Of a stretch of 64,000 bases of DNA, positions 26,873-33,798 are shown in pieces (the first letter of the stretch is position 1; every line of letters begins with the position of its first letter). Made by a program: the position numbers and the translations under genes. The DNA lies in NCBI RefSeq assembly GCF_000758585.1, contig NZ_CP009281.1:5394001-5458000 (forward strand), written 5' to 3'. Under the pieces are notes generated by a model. It was not told the origin of the DNA and made no database searches. It saw nothing but the letters and a program-made list of their open reading frames with translations. The DNA is from Paenibacillus sp. FSL R5-0345 (GTDB lineage Bacteria > Bacillota > Bacilli > Paenibacillales > Paenibacillaceae).

Positions 26873-29062
26873 CTAGTGCCGTTTATATTCTACATAATCT
26901 AATGCTAAGCGAAAATCTCGTTCTTTAACCTCTTGGCTATTTGGACCCACAAACAATTTGAATTGTCCAGGATCACTGCTAAAGCTTAAATCGCTATGAT
27001 AGTAACGAAGCTGTTCTTCCGTAAGCGTAAAGCTCACTTCCTTGCTTTCTCCCGGGGAGAGACTGATCTTGACGAAGTCTTTCAGTTCCTTCATCGGTCT
27101 TACGACTTCTCCTGAAATGTCTCGAATGTAGAGTTGCACTACCTCTTCTCCATGCACATTGCCCGTATTTGTCACCGTAACAGTTACCTTAATAGGCTGA
27201 TCCTTCGTCATTATTACTCCAGAAAGGATCGGTTCACTGTAGCTAAATGTCGTATAACTAAGACCAAAGCCAAATGGCAGGAACGGCTCATTAGGAATGT
27301 CCAGATATTGTGAGACATAACGTTTGTCCGCACCCGGTACATGTAGAGGACGTCCAGTGTTGAAATGATTGTAATAGACCGGAATTTGCCCAACAGATAC
27401 AGGGAAAGACATCGTTAATCTTCCTGACGGATTCTCGTCACCATACAGTAGACTGGTAATCGCCGCGCCGCCCTCGCTTCCTGGGAACCAGGCTTCCAGA
27501 ATAGCATCCGCGTTCTCGATCACACCGCTAAGATCTAGTGGGCGTCCGTTAAACAACACCACCACAACAGGCTTACCCAGCGTCTTCATACGTTGCAAAA
27601 GCTCACGCTGCGCTTCCGGCAAGCGGATATCTGAACGACTTCCAGCTTCTCCGCTCATATCTGAATGTTCTCCAAGTGCCAGCACAATCACATCGGCTTC
27701 CAGCGCTGCCGCTTTCGCCTCCAGCCATTGCTCTTCTGTAAAGCTCTCAATCCCGGAGCCTTCTGCAACGGTAACCTTACCTGCAGCTGCACGAGCTTCA
27801 AGAGCTGGAGCAAGACGGCTAGCTTCTTCTGTTGAACCCAACCAGGACCATGGTCCAAGAATATCTCCGTTATTAGCAAACGGTCCGATTAGCGCAATCC
27901 GCTGCTCTGTCGCAAGCGGCAGAACCTGATCATTCTTTAGTAGAACGCAGGATTTAACCGCTAATTCCCTCGCTGCTGTCCGGTGAGCCTCACAGAAAAT
28001 TACCTCGCGCTCTTTCTCTATATCTGCCCCACGTAACGGATTCTCAAACAAGCCCAGTCTTTGCTTCAATTTCAAAATACGAAGTACGGCTTCATCAATG
28101 ATACTTTCATCCACTTGCCCATCAGCTACAAGAGATGGCAATTGGTGAACATAACACTCTGTCATCATCTCGATATCCACGCTAGCCTTGATAGCTTTAA
28201 GCGCTGCTTCAGCCTCGTCCTCGGCGACACCATGCGGGATCAGTTCCTTCACCGCGCCCCAATCCGAGATCAACACACCGTCAAAGCCCCATTCCTCACG
28301 CAGCAGTTGACGAAGTAACTTAACATTCCCACTTATTGGAATACCGTCAATTGTGTTGAACGAAGTCATAACCATTTCTGCGCCCTCATCTAGTGCTGCA
28401 CGATAAGCTGGCAGATAATATTCCCGTAGCTGACGTTCTGATAAATCAACCGTATTATAATCCCGTCCGCCTTCGGATAGACCATAGGCCGCAAAGTGCT
28501 TAACGCAAGCCGCCAGACGATTTACATCATCCGTCAAGTCATTCCCCTGAAATCCGCGTACAAATGCACAGGCAAACCTACCATTCAAATAAGGATCTTC
28601 ACCAGTAGACTCCATCACTCGTCCCCAGCGCGGGTCTCGAACAAGGTCCGCCATAGGTGCAAAAGTGACGTGTACACCGGAGACTGCCGCTTCTTTAGCC
28701 GCAATCTCGGCGCTTAGCTCTGCTCGCTCCATATCCCAAGAGCAGCCAATCGCCAAGGGCACCGGAAAAATCGTCTTAAAGCCGTGCACGATATCCGCCA
28801 TCATCAACAATGGAATACCCAATCTATTTTTACGTAAATGAGCTTCTTGGACGGCTATGACTTGCTCTGCGCCCGAAAGACCAAGTACTGAACCACTGTT
28901 CTCAATCATGTGATCTGTAATCCCCATGGATGCCATAGGACCAGTAATTTGGCCTCCTTCTTCCGCTCCTTCATAAAAATTTGCCGCAAGCTGCTGCAAT
29001 TGTGCTATTTTCTCCTCAAGCGTCATCTGGTTTAGCAGCGACGTCAGTTGCTGGTCTTTCAT
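26873..29062 (-). CDS. GH3 beta-glucosidase
   Basis: About 729 residues from the ATG with GGAGG 7 bases upstream (an in-frame ATG 13 codons earlier lacks a site). The order is an N-terminal GH3 barrel with nucleophile Asp in GVLISDWGAV (near residue 266), the alpha/beta sandwich domain, and a fibronectin-III-like C-terminus. Motifs KHFAAYG, DLSERQLREYYLPA and GFGLSYTTF are present. No signal peptide, so it acts inside the cell. Beside the GH94 gene it probably splits the sophorose or short beta-glucosides left by phosphorolysis. Confidence 0.93.
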   Translation of the reverse strand: MKDQQLTSLLNQMTLEEKIAQLQQLAANFYEGAEEGGQITGPMASMGITDHMIENSGSVLGLSGAEQVIAVQEAHLRKNRLGIPLLMMADIVHGFKTIFPVPLAIGCSWDMERAELSAEIAAKEAAVSGVHVTFAPMADLVRDPRWGRVMESTGEDPYLNGRFACAFVRGFQGNDLTDDVNRLAACVKHFAAYGLSEGGRDYNTVDLSERQLREYYLPAYRAALDEGAEMVMTSFNTIDGIPISGNVKLLRQLLREEWGFDGVLISDWGAVKELIPHGVAEDEAEAALKAIKASVDIEMMTECYVHQLPSLVADGQVDESIIDEAVLRILKLKQRLGLFENPLRGADIEKEREVIFCEAHRTAARELAVKSCVLLKNDQVLPLATEQRIALIGPFANNGDILGPWSWLGSTEEASRLAPALEARAAAGKVTVAEGSGIESFTEEQWLEAKAAALEADVIVLALGEHSDMSGEAGSRSDIRLPEAQRELLQRMKTLGKPVVVVLFNGRPLDLSGVIENADAILEAWFPGSEGGAAITSLLYGDENPSGRLTMSFPVSVGQIPVYYNHFNTGRPLHVPGADKRYVSQYLDIPNEPFLPFGFGLSYTTFSYSEPILSGVIMTKDQPIKVTVTVTNTGNVHGEEVVQLYIRDISGEVVRPMKELKDFVKISLSPGESKEVSFTLTEEQLRYYHSDLSFSSDPGQFKLFVGPNSQEVKERDFRLALDYVEYKRH

Positions 29063-29100
29063 CTCAAATCCTCCATAATATCTCTTTCTGTAATTGCTCA

Positions 29101-29856
29101 TTATTCTTTGTTGTACAAGAAATCAAAAGTTGTCTTCAGATGTTCCTCCCAGAATCCCCATTCATGCGTTCCCGGGGTCTCAACATATTGAAAGGTATAC
29201 GGACTCGCTTGCATATGAGAAGCAAATTCCCGGTTCATCTCCACAAATGGATCTTCCGAACCACAGCAAGTCAGAATCGAAGGCAACTTACGGTTATCGT
29301 TGACCAATTTAGCCGCTAAAGCATATAGGTCTTGATCCGGCTTAACTTGTAAGCGTTTTCCGAAAGTGCCTGCCATCTCCCTCGCCATATCCGGAGACAT
29401 CTGCGGGTCTTTCAATCTTTTCTGAATATCTGTAACACCCGATAAAGAAACTACTTTGCTGTATCTTTCGGGATAGGTAAGCGCACATTTTAGGGCCCCA
29501 TATCCGCCCATCGACAGACCGGCAACGTATGTCTTTTTCGGATCATCATCCAGTCTCATCATTCGGCCACAAAGCTCAGGAAGCTCATGCGTAACATAGT
29601 GGAAGTAATCTAGTCCGTACTCCATATCTGTATAATAACTTCTGCCTACCTGAGGCATTATGACTGTGCAGCCATACTTGTTAGCATACTGCTCAATGGT
29701 AGTCAGCCGGTACCAAGTGCTAGCATTATCACCAGCACCATGCAACAGATAGAGCGTTCCTCCGGTGGTATTGCCCGAATCGACTGGGGAGATTATACTG
29801 ATGGACGTTGTCATTCTTAAGGTAGGAGAACCGGTCTCAACGGTTAGAAGTGCCAT
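29101..29856 (-). CDS. Alpha/beta-hydrolase esterase (tributyrin esterase / S-formylglutathione hydrolase-like)
   Basis: 251 residues with the nucleophile elbow GLSMGGYG (Ser115), an acid residue probably in CGSEDPFVEM and a catalytic His in GTHEWGFW. AAGGAG lies 7 bases before the ATG. No signal peptide. It lies 38 bases upstream of the GH3 start in the same direction, so it belongs to the beta-glucan operon and may remove acyl groups from imported oligosaccharides; that role is an inference. Confidence 0.85.
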   Translation of the reverse strand: MALLTVETGSPTLRMTTSISIISPVDSGNTTGGTLYLLHGAGDNASTWYRLTTIEQYANKYGCTVIMPQVGRSYYTDMEYGLDYFHYVTHELPELCGRMMRLDDDPKKTYVAGLSMGGYGALKCALTYPERYSKVVSLSGVTDIQKRLKDPQMSPDMAREMAGTFGKRLQVKPDQDLYALAAKLVNDNRKLPSILTCCGSEDPFVEMNREFASHMQASPYTFQYVETPGTHEWGFWEEHLKTTFDFLYNKE

Positions 29857-29938
29857 ATGTCATCTCCTTACGGAACCTTTTTTTAAAATATAAAAAAGTA
29901 TATGCTTACGCTATAAATTATCCTTCTATTACTCGCTC

Positions 29939-29976
29939 AAACGCTTACCGTCCTTATAAGGACGCCAAAGGCGTTT
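29939..29976 (-). terminator. Stem-loop between lacI-type gene and esterase
   Basis: Centred on the palindrome CGTCCTTATAAGGACG and extended by AACGC / GCGTT. It has no strong T tract on the minus strand, so it may attenuate or process the lacI-operon transcript rather than end it. Confidence 0.45.
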
Positions 29977-29980
29977 ATGC

Positions 29981-30994
29981 TTATATATTAATCTTCTTAC
30001 AAGATCCTCGTTTAACCAAAACAGACTCGAATACCACATGTTTGTTCTCCGATTGTCCCGAGATCAGATCAAACAGAATTTCAACACTGGCTTTCGCCAT
30101 ATCCACCCCAGGTTGGCTGATCGTATCCAGCGATGGGTGATAGTATTCTGCCATCTCTATACCGTCAAATCCGATGATCGAAATATCATTTGGAATCGAT
30201 AGACCCAAAGACAACAAAGCTTTGGCAGCTCCGATAGCAATAGTATCTGATGCGGCAAATACAGCGGTGATGTCTTTTTTCTTATTGAGCAGTCTTTTCG
30301 TAGCCGTAAAGCCAGAACTTGGACTGTATTCACAATCCTCTACCAAGGAAGCATCATACTCAATCCCATGATCCTCAAGCGCCTTGATATAACCCATAAG
30401 ACGACGGTTACCGGTAGTATGCTGAACCAAAGGAAATCTGGCCAAAAAGCAAATGTTCCGGTGTCCAAGTGAGATCAGATAGCTCACAGCTTTATAAGAC
30501 TCTTGCATATCATCAATGATCACACTGGAGAATACGGCAGGATCAACATCCTTCGTAGTCGTGATGGTAGTCAAAACAAATGGGATTGGCAATTGTTTGA
30601 ATTTTTCTTCAGAATGGTCATATGTACCACCCATAAAGATTACCCCGTACAAATTCTTTTCCTTTACGAGCTGAAGAGCAGCATTGATCTCATCCACACC
30701 ATCTTCAACATGCTGGATCAGAAGCGGGCAGCCGCGCAGATTCACTTGACGCTCTACTTCTTTGATCATGTCTGCAAAAAACGGGTTTGCAATTCCCTTA
30801 ACCATAAGCGCTATCGTATTAGAACGCGTTTTTTTCAGATTGCTCGCATTTCCATTTGGAATATAATTATGTTCTCTTACAACAGCCATTACTTTAGCTC
30901 TGGTTGCATCACTTACGACACCGGAGTTATTAATTACCCTGGAAACCGTGGCGATACCAACTCCTGATAGCCTTGCAATATCCTTGATATTCAT
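29981..30994 (-). CDS. LacI-family transcriptional repressor
   Basis: 337 residues from an ATG with AGGAG 5 bases upstream; the open frame runs 62 codons further but across the promoter and operator. Residues 1-50 are the LacI HTH (IKDIARLSGVGIATVSRVINNSG), followed by a periplasmic-binding-like sugar domain (FAASDTIAIGAAKALLSLG, ISIIGFDGIEMAEYYHPSLD). It is upstream of the esterase-GH3-GH94 genes. Two GGAAACGTTTCC operators lie in its own leader and before the divergent hydrolase gene. A beta-glucoside inducer is likely. Confidence 0.92.
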   Translation of the reverse strand: MNIKDIARLSGVGIATVSRVINNSGVVSDATRAKVMAVVREHNYIPNGNASNLKKTRSNTIALMVKGIANPFFADMIKEVERQVNLRGCPLLIQHVEDGVDEINAALQLVKEKNLYGVIFMGGTYDHSEEKFKQLPIPFVLTTITTTKDVDPAVFSSVIIDDMQESYKAVSYLISLGHRNICFLARFPLVQHTTGNRRLMGYIKALEDHGIEYDASLVEDCEYSPSSGFTATKRLLNKKKDITAVFAASDTIAIGAAKALLSLGLSIPNDISIIGFDGIEMAEYYHPSLDTISQPGVDMAKASVEILFDLISGQSENKHVVFESVLVKRGSCKKINI

Positions 30995-31070
30995 AATTTC
31001 TCCTGTTTCACCCCTATAATGAGCTCCCCCTTCATCTGATAAAATCAGCTTAGTGGAAACCCCTGAAATG

Positions 31071-31088
31071 ATGGGAAACGTTTCCCAT
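31071..31088. promoter_or_regulatory. LacI operator 1, 18-bp perfect palindrome
   Basis: ATGGGAAACGTTTCCCAT, centred on CG as usual for LacI repressors. It lies about 40-55 bases downstream of the predicted lacI transcript start, so it would act as a roadblock. The spacing of its TG/CA ends does not fit a CcpA cre site. Confidence 0.8.
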
Positions 31089-31133
31089 GACATCATTTTG
31101 ACTGTTTTCGTATTCAAATCGCTTAATACGTTC

Positions 31134-31162
31134 ATTATGGACAGATATTTTTTAGAAGTCAA
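31134..31162 (-). promoter_or_regulatory. Promoter of the lacI-type operon
   Basis: Minus-strand TTGACT and CATAAT with a 17-base spacer; the transcript would start near 31127 and have a leader of about 130 bases containing operator 1. Confidence 0.65.
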
Positions 31163-31254
31163 CCTATGTTTTTTTGACAAAAACCAACTCGCGTTTCGAA
31201 TTTATTTTAATTTTTCAAGGGATTTGGTGTTAATTACTAGTTTCCCCGCTTTAA

Positions 31255-31283
31255 TTGACTTTAAAATAAGAATGGAATACCAT
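31255..31283 (+). promoter_or_regulatory. Promoter of the serine hydrolase gene
   Basis: TTGACT (31255-31260), a 17-base spacer and TACCAT (31278-31283). LacI operator 2 begins about 30 bases downstream. Confidence 0.45.
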
Positions 31284-31311
31284 CGATTTAGCTATTTAAT
31301 ATCTGTATAGA

Positions 31312-31323
31312 GGAAACGTTTCC
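31312..31323. promoter_or_regulatory. LacI operator 2
   Basis: GGAAACGTTTCC repeats the 12-base core of operator 1. It lies between the proposed promoter and the start of the divergent serine hydrolase gene, so both divergent units are probably under the same repressor. Confidence 0.7.
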
Positions 31324-31399
31324 ACATTTTTTTCAATCATATCGACTACTAAATTATCTAATCTCAGCTTGGAATCTTAGAGAGAGAGGGCTACATTTT

Positions 31400-32308
31400 A
31401 TGTTAAACATGACTCGCTTCGAAGCTCAGATCCGTGAACGTGGATTGAATGTGTTCAATGTTCGCGTGCTTCAAAATGGAACTCTAGTGGGCAAACTGGA
31501 TCTCGCGGAGGATATTCGGCGCTTGCAGCATTCGGTCAGCAAATCTTTTACATGCATGGCGGTGGGACTGGCCATCGAAGAAGGGAAGCTAACACTAGAT
31601 ACAACATTAAAAGATGTGTTTCCGGATTACGCATTCACTCATAAGCAAGCCCTTCCCTCAATGCAGCCTGGTGAATTGACCTTGTTCGATTTACTGCGAA
31701 TGAGCACAGGTCATGATTCCCCTCCATTTTGGGTTGAAGAGAGATTAGCATTGAAGGACGTAAACTGGATACAACATTATCTATCTCTGCCTTTGGACAG
31801 AAGTCCCGGGGAACAATTTACCTACAGCAGCGGGGATACCATTATGATCTCTGCAATGGTACAGGCCAGTGTCGGACAAACCGTAAAAGATTACCTCGTT
31901 CCCCGTCTCTTTGCCCCACTAGGCATTGAAAATGTCGATTGGGAAATGACCCCTCAAGGGATCACCCTAGGTTGTGCCGGTCTTCAGATTAACACGGAAG
32001 AATTAAGCCGATTTGGACAGCTTCTTTTGCAAAAAGGAGTATGGCAAGGGCAACAGCTTATTCCTGCAGCTTGGATCGATTTTGTCACGCAAAAGCAGAT
32101 CGAGAATAATGGCGACGGTGATTGGGGCCAAGGGTACGGCTGTCAATTCTGGCTGTGCACACACGATGCTTATCGTGCTGATGGCGCTTACGGACAATTC
32201 TGTATTGTTGCACCGGATGCTCAAGTAGTAATCGCTATTAACAGTATGGAAGATAATTTGCAAGCTATACTAGACACTGTCTGGGAGGAAATCTGGCCGC
32301 TTCTTTAG
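31400..32308 (+). CDS. Serine hydrolase, beta-lactamase class C fold
   Basis: 302 residues. The catalytic SxxK is S45-V-S-K48 (HSVSKSF), and a YSS motif follows in FTYSSGDT. No signal peptide, so cytoplasmic and more likely an esterase or transacylase than a true beta-lactamase. Divergent from the lacI gene and preceded by LacI operator 2, which suggests it serves the same carbohydrate pathway, perhaps as a second deacylase. Confidence 0.83.
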   Translation: MLNMTRFEAQIRERGLNVFNVRVLQNGTLVGKLDLAEDIRRLQHSVSKSFTCMAVGLAIEEGKLTLDTTLKDVFPDYAFTHKQALPSMQPGELTLFDLLRMSTGHDSPPFWVEERLALKDVNWIQHYLSLPLDRSPGEQFTYSSGDTIMISAMVQASVGQTVKDYLVPRLFAPLGIENVDWEMTPQGITLGCAGLQINTEELSRFGQLLLQKGVWQGQQLIPAAWIDFVTQKQIENNGDGDWGQGYGCQFWLCTHDAYRADGAYGQFCIVAPDAQVVIAINSMEDNLQAILDTVWEEIWPLL

Positions 32309-32356
32309 GTGGGTATATGCAAGATAGGCTTCTCGGCAGCTTTTTTTCGTATAATT

Positions 32357-32388
32357 AGGCCAACCAGGATTATTGGGTTGGCCTTTTT
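32357..32388 (+). terminator. Rho-independent terminator
   Basis: AGGCCAACC / GGTTGGCCT stem followed by TTTTT, about 50 bases after the serine hydrolase stop. Confidence 0.85.
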
Positions 32389-32389
32389 G

Positions 32390-32590
32390 AGAGGAATTAG
32401 GGAAAAAATCCCTGTATTTAGCCGATAATTTCTAAAAATGAATAAAATGAAGGAAATCCTCCCTAAAAATCGAGGGAATTTCTATATTCGCCAACGAATT
32501 AGCTAAATTACAGGGAGAATTTCCCTAATTGTTAGTTTATTGAGCAGAAATCTCTGGATTATAGGGAGATATTCCCTAATTATCTATTAG
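32390..32590. repeat. AT-rich intergenic repeats of the AGGGA...TCCCT type
   Basis: At least three imperfect inverted units (TTAGGGAAAAAATCCCT, AGGGAGAATTTCCCTAATT, AGGGAGATATTCCCTAATT) in about 200 bases. No gene is credible here. The look is of a dispersed intergenic repeat family, but copies elsewhere cannot be checked. Confidence 0.55.
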
Positions 32591-32622
32591 AGCTTCGTTT
32601 TCTTTGATGCAGGGTGCTCTGC

Positions 32623-33055
32623 ACGCAAAAACAGCCTTCCCGAAGGAAGGCTGTTACTTGCCCCGAGCGGGATGCAGCCCTTTCGGGCTGACTGCGAAGC
32701 TGATCCTATCGATGCTTATGCTCCGACGAACCACCCGGGCTTCTCTTCCCACGTACGCAAAAACAGCCTCCCCGAAGGAAGGCTGTTACTCGCCCCGAGC
32801 AGGATGCAGCCCTTTCGGGCTGACTGCGAAGCTGATCCTATCGATGCTTATGCTCCGACGAACCACCCGGGCTTCTCTTTCCCTGCACGCAAAAACAGCC
32901 TTCCCGATGGAAGGCTGTTACTTGCCCCGAGCGGGATGCAGCCCTTTCGGGCTGACTGCGAAGCTATTTCTATCGATGCTTATGCTCCGACGAACCACCC
33001 GGGCTTCTCTTTCCCTGCACGCAAAAACAGCCTTCCCGATGGAAGGCTGTTACTT
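32623..33055. repeat. 132-bp tandem repeat, three full copies plus a partial fourth
   Basis: Units start at 32623, 32755, 32887 and 33019, each exactly 132 bases apart and nearly identical. Each starts with the hairpin AACAGCCTTCC / GGAAGGCTGTT flanked by an A tract, then a second hairpin CAGCCCTTTCGGGCTG. The fourth copy is cut after the first hairpin, where the tRNA-Arg gene ends. Read on the minus strand the hairpin followed by TTTTT is a terminator for the tRNA, so the array is several terminators in series. Because 132 is a multiple of three, false reading frames run through it. Confidence 0.85.
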
Positions 33056-33057
33056 GA

Positions 33058-33131
33058 CGTCCCGGAAGGGATTCGAACCCCTGACCGTGCGCTTAGAAGG
33101 CGCATGCTCTATCCAGCTGAGCTACCGGGAC
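33058..33131 (-). tRNA. tRNA-Arg(TCT)
   Basis: 74-nucleotide cloverleaf on the minus strand. The acceptor GTCCCGG pairs with CCGGGAC, the D arm contains AGCTCAGCTGGATAGAGC, the anticodon stem TGCGC / GCGCA holds the loop CTTCTAA with anticodon TCT (reads AGA), and the T arm contains GGTTCGAATCC. The discriminator is G. The 3' CCA is not encoded. It is followed by the hairpin of the truncated repeat unit. Confidence 0.95.
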
Positions 33132-33247
33132 ATATAAGAAATAATGATATGTATTGACGCAACGATATTTATTATACCGTATTCAGCAGATTTTTCAAGA
33201 TCAAACATTTTGGAAAATAAGTCATCTTCATCCTGTTTTAATAATTA

Positions 33248-33290
33248 CGAGGGTACCAAGCTATTTTCATAGCTCAAGGATACCCTCGTT
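33248..33290. terminator. Stem-loop downstream of the small hypothetical gene
   Basis: CGAGGGTA / TACCCTCG with an inner stem AGCTA / TAGCT. The T-rich tail is on the plus side (GTTTCT), so termination strength is uncertain. Confidence 0.5.
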
Positions 33291-33296
33291 TCTACT

Positions 33297-33653
33297 CTAC
33301 TCCAAATTCCGAAAATGCTGCTCCAGCTGCTTTTTTAAATCTCCGTATGTCATTAATTCTCTCTGAAATTTAGAACGTTCATCTTCTGGCGACATAATCA
33401 TACTGCCTGTAAACGCGCTCGAAGTCACATCTTTAAAAGCGTCATGCATATTGTTATCAAACCAATCGGTAGAAGTATCCGCATCATTAGTGAGAATACG
33501 GACAATCTCGTATCCTTCCTCGCGCTGATCTTCTACGATATACACCAAAAGCGCAGGATCACTAACAGCACCTGGCAGCACCCCTACTTCTGCACAAGGT
33601 GCACCGTCATACTCCATCATTCTGCGAATCTTGGCATCTTTAATATAATACAC
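33297..33653 (-). CDS. Small conserved-looking hypothetical protein
   Basis: 118 acidic residues without signal peptide, membrane segment or motif that I recognise. It begins at a GTG with AAGGA 6 bases upstream. The N-terminal half looks alpha/beta (ALLVYIVEDQREEGYEIVRILTND) and the C-terminus is a charged helix. Divergent from asnB, with 145 bases between them. No function can be assigned. Confidence 0.65.
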   Translation of the reverse strand: MYYIKDAKIRRMMEYDGAPCAEVGVLPGAVSDPALLVYIVEDQREEGYEIVRILTNDADTSTDWFDNNMHDAFKDVTSSAFTGSMIMSPEDERSKFQRELMTYGDLKKQLEQHFRNLE

Positions 33654-33798
33654 CTGTCATCCTTCCCTCCTGGCAAATTCCTCTCTCCCCTAGTGTTCGG
33701 ATAAGGACATACATTTTATGCCTTCCTTCGGCATATATCTGTATTACTTGGCAAAAAAGTAAGGACAACAATCGCACAATAAGAGAGGATGAACCATC

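Noticed and set aside
31071..31088. CcpA cre site reading of the GGAAACGTTTCC palindrome
   Set aside because: The TG/CA ends are one base too far from the central CG for the cre consensus; an adjacent LacI regulator explains it better.
30995..31180. 62-codon extension of the LacI protein
   Set aside because: It covers the predicted promoter and operator, and the HTH begins directly at the internal ATG with AGGAG upstream.
32604..33157. Two overlapping plus-strand frames of 160-177 codons with repeated Lys-Glu-Gly-Cys-Tyr and Gly-Ile-Arg-Thr-Pro-Asp segments
   Set aside because: They run through the 132-bp array (a multiple of three) and the complement of tRNA-Arg; this is a well-known source of false proteins.
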